Positions 16,643 to 26,142 of a DNA stretch of 64,000 bases are shown here, piece by piece. Numbering within the stretch: the first letter of the stretch is position 1; each line of letters opens with the position of its first letter. Both the position numbers and the translations under genes were made by a program. The notes beneath the pieces were generated by a model, which ran no database searches, was not told the origin of the DNA, and was given only the letters and a program-made list of their open reading frames with translations. Source of the stretch: Nakamurella sp. A5-74 (lineage in GTDB: Bacteria; Actinomycetota; Actinomycetes; Mycobacteriales; Nakamurellaceae); NCBI RefSeq assembly GCF_040438885.1, contig NZ_CP159218.1:1054001-1118000 (forward strand). Reading direction: 5' to 3'.

Positions 16643-18433
16643 GTGGTCTCGACCGCCTCTCGGCGCTCCCGCGGCGTCCGTCTGCTGACAGCTGTGGCCG
16701 TCGGCGCTCTGGGAGCCTCGGCGCTGCTGATCGGTAGCGGCGCCCTCGCGATCGCGGCACCGGCTCCGGGCTGTCTGTACCTGAGCACGAACGTCTACCA
16801 GAGCTCGAAGCCGACCGGCACCAGTCTGTTGACCACCAGCGCTGCCGAAAACGCCAGGTCGGCTGCGAAATACGGCTATACGGCACAGGACGGCGCGGTG
16901 GCCCGGGTGGCAGCCATCCAGCAGCGCGGGACCACAGCGATCTACCGGCTGTACAACCCGAGGACGTACGACTTCCGCTGGGCCCCGGCCGGGACCGTCT
17001 TGAATGCGGCCGTCGCGGCCGGGTACGTCAAGCAGCGGCTTGACTTCTATGCATCCGTCGTCGGCGGACCGTCGTGCGTCCCGGTCTACCGGTTCACGAA
17101 GGGGGCGCTCAGCAGGATCGCGGCGACGGCCGCCAAGCGAGCCGCGTTGGAGGCGGCCGGTTGGCGGCGACAGGCAGTCGTCTTCTACGCGGCGGCGATC
17201 GCGAAACCGGTTGCGGCCACGACGCCCGCGCCGGCGCCGACGACGGCACCGACGAAGTCCGCGCCGACGACGCCGGTTCCGACGAAGTCCGCGCCGACGA
17301 CGCCGGTTCCGACGACGCCGGTTCCGCCGTCGAATCCCGCGCTACCGAGTACGCCGACGGTGCCGAGCACGCAGACGGTGCCGACCACGCAGACGGTGCC
17401 GAGCACGCAGACGGTGCCGAGCACGCCGACGGTGCCGAGCACGCAGACGGTGCCGAGCACGCAGACGGTGCCGACCACGCAGACGGTGCCGGCCACAGAG
17501 GGTGCGCCCACGACCCCGGTTCCGATCACGACGGAGCTCCAGCCCACCACTTCGGTCCCGTCCCCGCCGGTCCTCCCGTCGTCCCCGCCGGTCGATTCCC
17601 CGCCGGTGGATTCCCCACCACCGGCTCCTCCTGCCACCCCCGAGCCGACGGTGATCGAGGGAGACCTGATCGCAGACAAGGCCGGTCAGGTGATCGACGC
17701 CGTCGAGGTGCACGGTTCGATCATCGTGCGGGCGCCGAACGTCACCATCCGGAACTCGGTCGTCACCGGCGGTACCAATGCGGCAGCCCGCCGTTACTGG
17801 CCGCTGGTCGACGCCAGGGCCGGCTATGCCAACCTGGTGATCGAGGACACGATCATCGCCGAGTCCACAGCGTCGGAGTGGAACGCGTCCGGCATCGGTG
17901 GGTCGAACTTCACCGCACGTGGGGTGAAGATCTCCGGGCAGGTCGACTCCATCAACATCACCGGTTCCAATGTCACGATCGAGAACTCGGTGCTGGGCAA
18001 GAACGTCTACTACCCGGATCACTGGCAGTCGCAGAAGTCCGGCGGCACCCACAACGACAGCGTGCAGGTGTTGCGGGGCGACGACATCACCATCCGCGGA
18101 AACGTCATGACCGACTCCAACAGCCTCGGAGTGATGGCCGCGCCCGAATGGGGATCGGTGCTGAACCTGTTGGTGGAGAACAATTTCATCGACAACGGGG
18201 AGTGTTCCAGCAAGTTCACCGACAAGGGTGGCAACGCCAACTCGATGATCATCCGCAACAACGTCTTCGGCGGACACCAGCGATCGTGGAAGTGCTACCT
18301 GGTGACAGCCGGCGCGGTCAACGCGACCATCAGCGGCAATGTGCTCTCCAACGGCAGCACCCCGGGAAGCCCTGCCGAGATCGGTACCGCCAGGAGCAGC
18401 ACCCCGATCAGCGTGACACCCGGCCAGATCTGA
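16643..18433 (+). CDS. Secreted right-handed beta-helix protein, paralogue 2, with Pro/Thr linker
   Basis: About 596 residues. It has the same plan as its neighbour: Sec signal peptide, two DUF5648-like repeats (IYRLYNPRTYDFRW...; VYRFTKGALSR...VVFYAA), then a parallel beta-helix. The last 260 or so residues are nearly identical to paralogue 1, including THNDSVQVLRG. The difference is a Pro/Thr/Val linker of about 130 residues inserted between the two parts and encoded by 30-bp and 18-bp tandem repeats. The GTG at 16643 is chosen because GGAGG lies six bases upstream; earlier in-frame starts lack a site. Probably extracellular; ligand or activity unknown. Confidence 0.82.
   Translation: MVSTASRRSRGVRLLTAVAVGALGASALLIGSGALAIAAPAPGCLYLSTNVYQSSKPTGTSLLTTSAAENARSAAKYGYTAQDGAVARVAAIQQRGTTAIYRLYNPRTYDFRWAPAGTVLNAAVAAGYVKQRLDFYASVVGGPSCVPVYRFTKGALSRIAATAAKRAALEAAGWRRQAVVFYAAAIAKPVAATTPAPAPTTAPTKSAPTTPVPTKSAPTTPVPTTPVPPSNPALPSTPTVPSTQTVPTTQTVPSTQTVPSTPTVPSTQTVPSTQTVPTTQTVPATEGAPTTPVPITTELQPTTSVPSPPVLPSSPPVDSPPVDSPPPAPPATPEPTVIEGDLIADKAGQVIDAVEVHGSIIVRAPNVTIRNSVVTGGTNAAARRYWPLVDARAGYANLVIEDTIIAESTASEWNASGIGGSNFTARGVKISGQVDSINITGSNVTIENSVLGKNVYYPDHWQSQKSGGTHNDSVQVLRGDDITIRGNVMTDSNSLGVMAAPEWGSVLNLLVENNFIDNGECSSKFTDKGGNANSMIIRNNVFGGHQRSWKCYLVTAGAVNATISGNVLSNGSTPGSPAEIGTARSSTPISVTPGQI
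17251..17494 (+). repeat. 30-bp and 18-bp tandem repeats coding the linker
   Basis: Bases 17251-17280 and 17281-17310 are identical. From 17351 to 17494 come eight copies of an 18-bp unit (acgcagacggtgccgagc and close variants) coding the hexapeptide TQTVPS or TPTVPS. Both unit lengths keep the frame. Confidence 0.9.
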
Positions 18434-18682
18434 GCCGACCCGCAGCCCCGAACACCACGGTCACCCGTGGGACCCGGCGAACCGCCGTCTCGCCGTCGGA
18501 CCCTACGGCTGACCGCAGGTGTGACCTGCGTCGTGTGGGCCGTCTGACACCGAGAAACCTCGCGAGAGGCCGTACCAGTCGGTAGCCTTGAGCTGTCTGG
18601 ATCGATCAAGAACTCTCAGATCCCGTCAGTCACCGTGAGGCCAGCGCTGCCCGATCGCCCGTCGAAGCCATCGAGGTATGCC

Positions 18683-18889
18683 ATGAACCGTCCGTCCACG
18701 CTCTCCCTGTCCACCGAGCGCTCCCGCGCACTGCGCGCCGCGCGCCGTCGACGTCGCGCCATCGCCCACGACGTCGCCACCTACAACACCCCTGCTGAGC
18801 GTTCCGAGCTGCTCGACATGGCCAAGCGCGCCGAAGCCGGGGGACATCGCGCCGATGCCGCGGTGCTGCAGGATCTGCTGCTGCCCTGA
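18683..18889 (+). CDS. Small basic protein of unknown function
   Basis: A 68-residue protein with an Arg-rich stretch (RALRAARRRRRAI, about residues 14-26) followed by an acidic-amphipathic helix ending in AAVLQDLLLP. The ATG at 18683 has GAGG six bases upstream. No recognised domain. A short hairpin (CGCAGGT/ACCTGCG, 18514-18530) lies upstream. The codon use is like the neighbours, supporting a real gene. Confidence 0.6.
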   Translation: MNRPSTLSLSTERSRALRAARRRRRAIAHDVATYNTPAERSELLDMAKRAEAGGHRADAAVLQDLLLP

Positions 18890-18974
18890 AATTCTCTCTT
18901 CATCGGACGCCGGGAGGTAGCTCTCCTCCCGACAGGGGGCCGATGCGCACCCGGGGTCCCCGCCCGTTCCGGCA

Positions 18975-20381
18975 TCAGGGATGGGCAGCGACCCAGTGTG
19001 CGACGTCGGTCACCACCGTCTCCAGCCGATCGAGCAGGATCCCCAGCTCGCTCACATCGGTGACGAGCGGCGGGGAGACGACGATGCTGGCCGGCCCGCG
19101 ATCGTCCGGGCGGAGCAGCAGGCCGGCGGATCGCAGCGACCGCATGATCACCCCGCCGAGCAGACCGGCCCGTTGGTCGGCCGACAGGTCGGTGTCGGTG
19201 CCGGAGTCCGCGACCAGCTCGAGGGCGTGGAAGAAGCCGGTGCCCCGGACCTCCCTGATGACCGGTGACGCGGCCGCAATCGCCTGCAACCCGGTGAGCA
19301 GGGTCGGAGCCGAGCTGCGCACGTTGTCGAGCACGTGCTCCTTCTCCATGGCGTCGATGGTCGCGAGCGACACCGCGCTGGCCACCGGATGCGCCCCGAA
19401 GGTGGAGCCGTGCGCGAACCAGCCGAGCGAGGAATCGGCGATGGTCTGCGTCACCCTCGAGCTGGCCAGTACACCGCCCATCGGCACGTAGGCGGACGTC
19501 ACTCCCTTGGCGAAGGTGAGCAGATCCGGCACCACGCCGAACTTCTCGGAGCCGAACCAGTGACCCAGCCGGCCGAAGGCGGTGATCACCTCGTCGGCGC
19601 AGAGCAGGATTCCGTAGCGATCACAGATCTCCCGCAGCCGGGGCCAGTAGCCCTCGGGCGGAACGATCGCCCCGCCGCCGTTCTGTACTGGCTCCGCGAT
19701 CACCAGCGCGACCGTTTCCGGCCCCTCCGCAAGAATCAGGTCCTCCAGCAGGTCGAGGCTGGACAGGTCGCCGGGCCCGCCGCCCGGTGCCGCGCTGGCC
19801 CGCAGCGTGTTCGGGATGTTGCGCACCGCATCGTTCAACATCGGCAGGAACGGTTCCCGGAAGCGCGGCACCGCGGTCACCGACAAGGCCCCGAGAGTGG
19901 TGCCGTGGTAGGAGAAGTCACGCGAGATGATCTTGTGGCGGGCGGTCTCACCGGTGGCCAGGTGATAGGTCCTGGCCAACTTGATCGCGGACTCCACCGC
20001 CTCCGACCCGGAGTTGACGAAGAAGGCGCTGTCGAGATCGCCGGGGGCGCGGGAGGTGATCTCCGCGGCGAGCTGCAGGCCGGGTTCATGGGCAGCTCCC
20101 CAGGTCGGGAAGAACGCGAGCCGCTGCATCTGTTCGGAGGCTGCCGCGACCAGGTCGGCGCGGCCGTGCCCGAGGTTCGAGCAGAACAGACCGGAAAGCC
20201 CGTCCAGATACTTCTTCCCGTCGACGTCCTCCACCCAGACGCCCTTGCCGGACTTCAGGATCGGCAACGTCTCGTCCCGCCAGCCGGTGGTGGTGGTGAA
20301 GTGCGGGATCATCCGGGTCAGACCGTCCCGGCCGGGATGTGCAGCGCCGGCGGCCGTCGGATCCGTGTGCACGTCGCTCAT
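18975..20381 (-). CDS. Class III PLP-dependent aminotransferase
   Basis: A 468-residue omega-aminotransferase-type enzyme. Signatures seen: NSGSEAVESAIKLAR (cofactor phosphate), LLCADEVITAFGR (Asp that contacts the pyridine nitrogen) and TFAKGVTSAYVPMGG (Schiff-base Lys). It resembles beta-alanine:pyruvate, putrescine or taurine aminotransferases; the substrate cannot be chosen from sequence alone. Cytoplasmic. The ATG at 20381 is preceded by GGAGCGG. It stands alone on its strand, with about 130 bases before the GH3 gene's stop codon. Confidence 0.92.
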   Translation of the reverse strand: MSDVHTDPTAAGAAHPGRDGLTRMIPHFTTTTGWRDETLPILKSGKGVWVEDVDGKKYLDGLSGLFCSNLGHGRADLVAAASEQMQRLAFFPTWGAAHEPGLQLAAEITSRAPGDLDSAFFVNSGSEAVESAIKLARTYHLATGETARHKIISRDFSYHGTTLGALSVTAVPRFREPFLPMLNDAVRNIPNTLRASAAPGGGPGDLSSLDLLEDLILAEGPETVALVIAEPVQNGGGAIVPPEGYWPRLREICDRYGILLCADEVITAFGRLGHWFGSEKFGVVPDLLTFAKGVTSAYVPMGGVLASSRVTQTIADSSLGWFAHGSTFGAHPVASAVSLATIDAMEKEHVLDNVRSSAPTLLTGLQAIAAASPVIREVRGTGFFHALELVADSGTDTDLSADQRAGLLGGVIMRSLRSAGLLLRPDDRGPASIVVSPPLVTDVSELGILLDRLETVVTDVAHWVAAHP

Positions 20382-20508
20382 GTCCGCTCCCAGGCTTGCC
20401 TCTGCGGGTCCCGGACGGCACCCGTGTCGAGAACCAGACTAGGAACCGCCGCGCCGCCGCGCAGTGCCGGGTGTCATTGAGTCGCAGCGCAGTTCCGGGG
20501 AGAACAGG

Positions 20509-22782
20509 TCAGAGCACGGTGAACTCGGCCGCCAGCAGGTCGCGGTCGCGGGCGGATGAGCCCACCAGCAGTTCGAACGTGCCCGGCTCGACCACCCGAT
20601 GCCCTCGGGCATCGACGATCGAGCACTGTGCGACGGACACCTGCACGGAGACCGTTCGGCTCTCGCCGGGTTCCAGGGTGACCTGACGGAACGCCTTGAG
20701 CTCCTTGTCCGCCCAGGTCACCGAGGTCACCAGATCGCGGACGTACACCTGGACGGTCTCGGTCGCCGGGCGGTCGCCGGTGTTCTCCAGGACGAGCTCG
20801 GCAGTGATCTCTCCGTCGGCGGCGACCTGGGACGTGCCGAGCGTCAGCGCGCGGTACTCGACGGTTGAGTACGACAGCCCGTCGCCGAAGACGAACTGTG
20901 GTTCCTGGGTCAGGTCGGCGTAGCGATCGCCGTGCTGACCGCGCACGGTGTTGTAGAAGGTCGGCTGCTGCCCGATGTGTCGGGGGATCGAGATCGGCAG
21001 TCGTCCGGTCGGTTCGATCCGGCCGAGTACCAGCTCGGCGATCGCGCGGCCGCCGCGCATGCCGGGGCTGAACGCCTGGATCAAGGCGTCGGCGGCGAGC
21101 GCCGACGGCGGGAGCACCTGAGGTTTGCCGCTGAGCACCACCACGGTGGTCGGGGTGCCCGTAGCGACGACTGCGTCCAGCAGTGCGATCTGCCCGCCGA
21201 TGAGCTCGCAGGTGGCCGTCGAACGGCCCTCCCCGGTGAGCTGCAGGCAGTCGCCGACGACGACCAGCGCATGATCCGCCGCGGTGGCCGCGGCGACTGC
21301 GGCGGCGAGCTGGTCCGGGTCCGTGCTCGCAGGGACGGCCACCGGCGGAGCGGGCTGACCGTCGGGGAGCACACCCGCATCGGGTGCGGACTCCTCGACG
21401 ATGTCGGCGCCCCGCTCGTGGAGCACCGTCCAGGACGGCGGTACCAGCGCACGCAGTCCGTCGAGCACCGTCTCGATCTGGTGGCGATGGTGCCCGGCCG
21501 GCATCCAGTCGATCTGGCCGGAGCTGCCTGCCCAGTCGCCGAGCTGTCCCTGTGCCTCGTCGGCATTGGGCCCGATGACGGCGATGGTGTAGCCCGGCGC
21601 CGCAATGTCGAGGGGTAGGGAACCGTTGTTCTGCAACAGGATCAGGCAGCGGCGCGCCACCTCCAGGTTGAACTCGGCATGCGCGGGGGAGCCGATCACG
21701 GCGCGCTGACGTTCCGGTGAGGGAAGGCGTGGTCGTTCGAACAGGCCGAGTTCGAACTTGACCCGCAACAAATTGCGCACCGCGGTGTCGATGTGGTGCT
21801 CGTGGATCAGTCCGCGCTCGATGGCCTCCGCTGCACCGTCGGCGAACGTCGGGGTGGCCATGGTGAGGTCGTTCCCGGCCAACACGGCGCTCGCCGCGGC
21901 CTCGGCGATGTCCGGGCGCACCCGCTGCTCCCACACCATCCGGCCGACGTTGTCCCAGTCGGTGACCAGGGTTCCGGTGAAGCCCCACTCGCCGCGCAGC
22001 ACCCCGTCCAGCAGCCAGTGGTTGGCGGTGATCGGGACGCCGTCGATCGCCTGGTAGCCGAGCATGAACGTCCGGCAGCCCTCCTGCACGGCGCGCTCGA
22101 ACGGCGGCAGGAACCACGAGCGAAGCTTGCGCCGACTGATGTCCGCCTCGCTGGCATCCCGGCCACCCTGGGTCTCCGAGTAACCGGCGAAGTGCTTGGC
22201 GCAGGCCAGGATCGCGGTCGGGTCCGCGAGCCCATCGCCCTGGTAGCCACGGATCATCGCCGCGCCCAACTCTGCGATCAGCACCGGGTCCTCGCCGAAC
22301 GTCTCGTTCACCCGACCCCACCGGACGTCACGGGCGACGCACAGCACGGGTGAGAACGTCCAGTGGATCCCGGTCGCCGATACCTCTACGGCGGTCACCC
22401 TGGCGACGCGCTGCACCAGCACCGGATCGAAGCTGGCCGCCATCGCCAGCTGGACTCCGAAGATCGTCGCCCCCGGTCGGAAGGAGTGGCCGTGGATGCA
22501 GTCCTCTGCCACCAGCAGCGGGATCCGCAGCCGGGTGCGATCGTTGAGCTCCAGTGCGCGCAGGATCCGCTCCGGCGAGGCGTGCAGGATCGAACCCGCC
22601 AGCTTGACGGTGATGATGTCGTCCAGATCCTGCCGGGCATCCAGCTGCAGCATCTGGCCGAGCTTCTCCTCGAGGGTCATCCGTGCCAGCAGATCCTCGA
22701 TCCGCGCCTCCACGTCCAGCGCCGGGTCCCGGAACGGTGCATCGATGATGTCAGTGGCGCCCCTCGCGTCGTTGCCGGTCAC
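20509..22782 (-). CDS. Cytoplasmic GH3 beta-glycosidase
   Basis: About 757 residues with the three-part GH3 plan: N-terminal barrel, alpha/beta sandwich, and C-terminal fibronectin-III-like domain (VQVYVRDLVTSV...KAFRQVTLEPGES). Key residues are the KHFAGYSETQGGRD substrate-binding motif (about 196-209) and the nucleophile Asp at about 275 in LVTDWDNVG. There is no signal peptide, so it should hydrolyse imported oligosaccharides, most likely beta-glucosides or xylosides. The GTG at 22782 overlaps the permease stop (GTGA), showing translational coupling. It is the last gene of the sugar operon. Confidence 0.93.
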   Translation of the reverse strand: MTGNDARGATDIIDAPFRDPALDVEARIEDLLARMTLEEKLGQMLQLDARQDLDDIITVKLAGSILHASPERILRALELNDRTRLRIPLLVAEDCIHGHSFRPGATIFGVQLAMAASFDPVLVQRVARVTAVEVSATGIHWTFSPVLCVARDVRWGRVNETFGEDPVLIAELGAAMIRGYQGDGLADPTAILACAKHFAGYSETQGGRDASEADISRRKLRSWFLPPFERAVQEGCRTFMLGYQAIDGVPITANHWLLDGVLRGEWGFTGTLVTDWDNVGRMVWEQRVRPDIAEAAASAVLAGNDLTMATPTFADGAAEAIERGLIHEHHIDTAVRNLLRVKFELGLFERPRLPSPERQRAVIGSPAHAEFNLEVARRCLILLQNNGSLPLDIAAPGYTIAVIGPNADEAQGQLGDWAGSSGQIDWMPAGHHRHQIETVLDGLRALVPPSWTVLHERGADIVEESAPDAGVLPDGQPAPPVAVPASTDPDQLAAAVAAATAADHALVVVGDCLQLTGEGRSTATCELIGGQIALLDAVVATGTPTTVVVLSGKPQVLPPSALAADALIQAFSPGMRGGRAIAELVLGRIEPTGRLPISIPRHIGQQPTFYNTVRGQHGDRYADLTQEPQFVFGDGLSYSTVEYRALTLGTSQVAADGEITAELVLENTGDRPATETVQVYVRDLVTSVTWADKELKAFRQVTLEPGESRTVSVQVSVAQCSIVDARGHRVVEPGTFELLVGSSARDRDLLAAEFTVL

Positions 22783-23681
22783 TTGATCCCGGAGGACACG
22801 ACGCTCTGGACGAAGAAGCGTTGCAGCGCCAGGAACAACACGACGATAGGAGCGATCACCAACACGGACCCGGCCAGCAGCAGACCGTAGTTCGTGGCGT
22901 CCTGCCCCTTCGAGTACAGCGTGAGGGCGATCGGCAGGGTGTACTTGTCCTCGCTCTGCGCGGCGACCAGGGGCCACAGGAAGTTGTTCCAAGAACCGAG
23001 GAACGTCAGGATCGAGAGGGTGGCGATCGGCGGGCCACACAGGGGAAGGACGACGCGGAAGAAGATCCGCCACTCGCCGGCCCCGTCGATCCTGGCGGCC
23101 TCCAGCAGGGCCTCGGGGATACCCATCATGAACTGCCGCATCAGGAACACGCCGGTGGGCGTCACCAGGAACGGCAGGATCAGGGCCGGGTAGGTGTTGA
23201 CCAGCCCGAGCTTCGAGACCAGGACGAACAGCGGCACGAAGGTGACGGTTCCTGGCGTCATCAGGGTCACCATCACGAGGGCGAACAGGACCTTCTTCCC
23301 CCGGAACTCCATCTTGGCCAGCGCATATCCGACCATCGAGCAGAAGACGATGTTGCCGGCGACGGTCGCGACAGCGACGACGATGCTGTTGGTGAAGAAC
23401 TGGCCGATGCCGATGTCGGAGAACCATCTGGAGTAGTTCTCACCGGTGAACTCCTGCGGGATCAGGCTCCTGGGGTCGCGGAGGATCTCGCCCTGGGTCT
23501 TCAGCGAGGAGAACAGCATGATCACGAACGGCAGCAGCGCGACCACCACACCGATGACCAGCAGCAGGTAGATCACCAGCTGCCACCCCATCGGCGTACG
23601 CAGCGCCCGACCGATGGTGATGGCGGGTTCGTCGGTGGCGTCCTCGTCGCGGTTCCGGGTCCTGTCGAGCGTAACGGTCAT
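22779..23681 (-). CDS. Sugar ABC transporter permease (MalG type)
   Basis: A 300-residue CUT1-family permease with about six membrane helices and the EAA loop EAARIDGAGEWRIFFRVVLPL that docks the ATPase. It forms the channel with the product of the next upstream gene (23688). Its stop overlaps the start of the GH3 gene, which suggests uptake and hydrolysis of the same sugar. No ATPase gene is in the operon; a shared MsiK-type ATPase encoded elsewhere is expected for actinomycetes (inference). Confidence 0.93.
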   Translation of the reverse strand: MTVTLDRTRNRDEDATDEPAITIGRALRTPMGWQLVIYLLLVIGVVVALLPFVIMLFSSLKTQGEILRDPRSLIPQEFTGENYSRWFSDIGIGQFFTNSIVVAVATVAGNIVFCSMVGYALAKMEFRGKKVLFALVMVTLMTPGTVTFVPLFVLVSKLGLVNTYPALILPFLVTPTGVFLMRQFMMGIPEALLEAARIDGAGEWRIFFRVVLPLCGPPIATLSILTFLGSWNNFLWPLVAAQSEDKYTLPIALTLYSKGQDATNYGLLLAGSVLVIAPIVVLFLALQRFFVQSVVSSGIK

Positions 23682-23687
23682 GGCGGA

Positions 23688-24638
23688 TCAGTCCTTGCTG
23701 CGCAGTGCGCGGAACTGGACGAGGGACAGCAACGCGATGATGACGAACAGCACGTAGCTGGCGGCGGACGCGGTGCCGTACTTGCCGAACCCGAACTGGT
23801 TGTAGACGAAGTAGCTCACCGACAACGTCGAGTCCAGTGGGCCACCGTTGGTCATCACGAAGGGTTCCTCGAAGAACTGCAGGTACCCGACCGAGAGCAG
23901 AACTGCGCCGAGCAGCAGGGTGGGCCGCATCAACGGCAGGGTGATCCTGGTGAACCGCTTCCAGGCGCCGGCCCCGTCGATCGCCGCCGCTTCCTTGACC
24001 TCCGTCGGGATCGCCTGCAGCCCGGCCAGGAAGATGATCATCAGCGTCCCGGTGTTGCGCCACACCGCCATCAGGATCATCGCGGGCATCGCCCAGGTGG
24101 TCGAGTTCAGCCAGTTCGGGCCGTCGATGCCGAACCATCCCAGAACGGCATTGAGAATCCCGTTGTCCTGCAGAATGAATCGCCAGACGACTGCGATCGC
24201 GACGATGCCGGTGACCACCGGCAGGTAGAAGCCGACCCGGAAGAAGGACCGGAATCGATCGATCCCGCTGTCGAGGGCGACCGCCAACGTCATCGCCACG
24301 ACCATCGTCAGCGGAATGCCGACGACGACGAAGTAGCCGGTGACCGACAGCGACTTGAGGAACTGGTCATTACTGAACAGGTCGGCGTACTGGTCGAACC
24401 CGACGAATCCGACGGCGAACGGTGACTGGATGTCGCGCGAGGTGAAATCGGTGAACGACATGCCCAACGAGGAGATGATGGGCACCAGCATGAAGACGCC
24501 GAAGATCACCACGAAGGGCAGCGCGAACAGCCAGGCCGTCAGCCCCTGACGGCGGGCCCGCGTCGCCTGGGGTGATCCGCGGCCCGGCCGACCGGTGGAA
24601 GCCGGCCGAGCCGCGGAGAGATTCACCTCGGTGGCCAT
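23688..24638 (-). CDS. Sugar ABC transporter permease (MalF type)
   Basis: A 316-residue CUT1-family permease with a hydrophobic N-terminal helix (LTAWLFALPFVVIFGVFML) and the EAA loop EAAAIDGAGAWKRFTRITLP. It sits two bases after the binding-protein gene and six bases before the MalG-type gene. A basic N-terminal tail precedes the first helix. Confidence 0.93.
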   Translation of the reverse strand: MATEVNLSAARPASTGRPGRGSPQATRARRQGLTAWLFALPFVVIFGVFMLVPIISSLGMSFTDFTSRDIQSPFAVGFVGFDQYADLFSNDQFLKSLSVTGYFVVVGIPLTMVVAMTLAVALDSGIDRFRSFFRVGFYLPVVTGIVAIAVVWRFILQDNGILNAVLGWFGIDGPNWLNSTTWAMPAMILMAVWRNTGTLMIIFLAGLQAIPTEVKEAAAIDGAGAWKRFTRITLPLMRPTLLLGAVLLSVGYLQFFEEPFVMTNGGPLDSTLSVSYFVYNQFGFGKYGTASAASYVLFVIIALLSLVQFRALRSKD

Positions 24639-24640
24639 GA

Positions 24641-25936
24641 TCAGGAACCGGTGCCGATCGAATCCGCCTGGGACTGCAGCGATTTCAGCGACGTTGCAGG
24701 ATCGGCGTCGGAGCGGACGATCCGCTCCAGCACCTTGTCGGCAGCCGCGCTGACCTGGGTCCAGGTGGTGACGGTCGGCGGAGCGGCAGTGTCCTCCAGC
24801 TGGGCGCCGAAGACCTTCAGGAACTCATCGTCGGCGAAAGCCTTGTCCTGCCAGGCGCTCTTCACCGCGGGCAGGTCACCGACCGCCTTCTGCCACCGGA
24901 CCTGGACCTCCGGGGTGGACATCCACTGGATGAACTTCCACGCGGCGTCGGCGTTCTTGCTGTTCTTGAACACCACCAGGTTCGAACCACCGACGAAGCT
25001 GGTGGACGAGGAGTTCGACGGCACCCGACCGACGGCGAACTTGCTCTGGTAGTCGGCGCCCCCACCTGCCTTGCTGATCGAGCCGATGCCGCTGGGTCCA
25101 GCGACCAGCACCGGCGTGCTGCCGTCGACGAACGCCGCCTCGGCGGCGCCGGCGCCGGTGTCCGGGTTCGGGTTCGAGATCCCGTCCTTGAAGAAGGACT
25201 GGTAGTAGGTGAGCGCATCGATCCACTGCTGTGAGTCGAGGGTCCACTTCGAGTTGTCGTCGTTCGTGAGCTTCGCTCCGGCCGACCACGGGAACATCAG
25301 CATGCTCTGGAAGGAATCGGTCCCGGTGGCGGGAAGACCGATCCCCCACTTCGCTCCGGCCTTGGTCTGCAGGTCCTTGCCGAACTTCTTGAACTCGTCC
25401 CAGGTCTTCGGGAACTCCTTCCAGCCGGCCTTCTCCGCCAGATCCTTGCGGTAGTAGAAGACCCGGGTGTCGACGTACCAGGGGACGCCGAGCATGGTGC
25501 CACCGACCTCATTGGTCTTCGCCGATCCCTCGAAGAACGCAGAGGTGTCGATCGAGGTCGGGACCGGGGCGAACGCGTCCTGGAAATCGCTCATCCAGGT
25601 GGTCCCCATCTGGGCGATGTCCGGCGTCGAACCGCCGGCGATGGCAGTCTGGTACTTGCTGTGCGCCGCGTCCCAGGGGAGTGGGTTGACGGTGATGGTC
25701 AGACCCGGGTTCGCCTTCATGAACTCCTCGGCGAACGCAGGCAGGCCGGCGGCCTCGTCGGCCTGGGCCCAGATGGTGAGCGTGCCGGTGGCCGGTGCGC
25801 TGCCGATCGTCGACGGCGCGGCGGCACTCCCGCCCACGGAGGACTCGGTGCGGCCGCACCCGGCCAGCAGCACCGCAGTGGCGGTGAGGGCCGCGGTGAC
25901 GCGGCCGACCTTCCGCATTCGGATGACTCGGTACAT
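24641..25936 (-). CDS. Sugar-binding lipoprotein of the ABC transporter
   Basis: A 431-residue extracellular solute-binding protein of family 1. The signal ends in lipobox VLLAGC with the lipidated Cys at residue 27. The mature part starts with GTLTIWAQADEAAGLPAFAEEF, typical of the maltose-binding fold. The ATG at 25936 is fixed by the ribosome site GGAGG five bases upstream. It is the first gene of the operon and is divergent from the ROK regulator. Likely ligand: a beta-linked oligosaccharide, judged from the GH3 enzyme. Confidence 0.93.
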   Translation of the reverse strand: MYRVIRMRKVGRVTAALTATAVLLAGCGRTESSVGGSAAAPSTIGSAPATGTLTIWAQADEAAGLPAFAEEFMKANPGLTITVNPLPWDAAHSKYQTAIAGGSTPDIAQMGTTWMSDFQDAFAPVPTSIDTSAFFEGSAKTNEVGGTMLGVPWYVDTRVFYYRKDLAEKAGWKEFPKTWDEFKKFGKDLQTKAGAKWGIGLPATGTDSFQSMLMFPWSAGAKLTNDDNSKWTLDSQQWIDALTYYQSFFKDGISNPNPDTGAGAAEAAFVDGSTPVLVAGPSGIGSISKAGGGADYQSKFAVGRVPSNSSSTSFVGGSNLVVFKNSKNADAAWKFIQWMSTPEVQVRWQKAVGDLPAVKSAWQDKAFADDEFLKVFGAQLEDTAAPPTVTTWTQVSAAADKVLERIVRSDADPATSLKSLQSQADSIGTGS

Positions 25937-26142
25937 TGTTCCTCCATGGCTCGACGTTGAGTGCCCGGGTGTTCCCTGCCGATGCCGACCGTGCCGTAGC
26001 GTGCGATCAGCAATAAATAAGAGGCGTGGATCAATCCGTGCGGCATCAGCATCCCGCGTGGCACGCCGAACGTCAACCCTCGGCCGTGGCGGAGACCTCC
26101 GTCGTGACGTCGTGGCCCGAGGAGTGGGGGAAACTGTCAACC

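Noticed and set aside
18514-18530. Terminator hairpin upstream of the small basic protein
   Set aside because: Only a 7-bp stem with a three-base loop, no T-rich tail; too weak to list.
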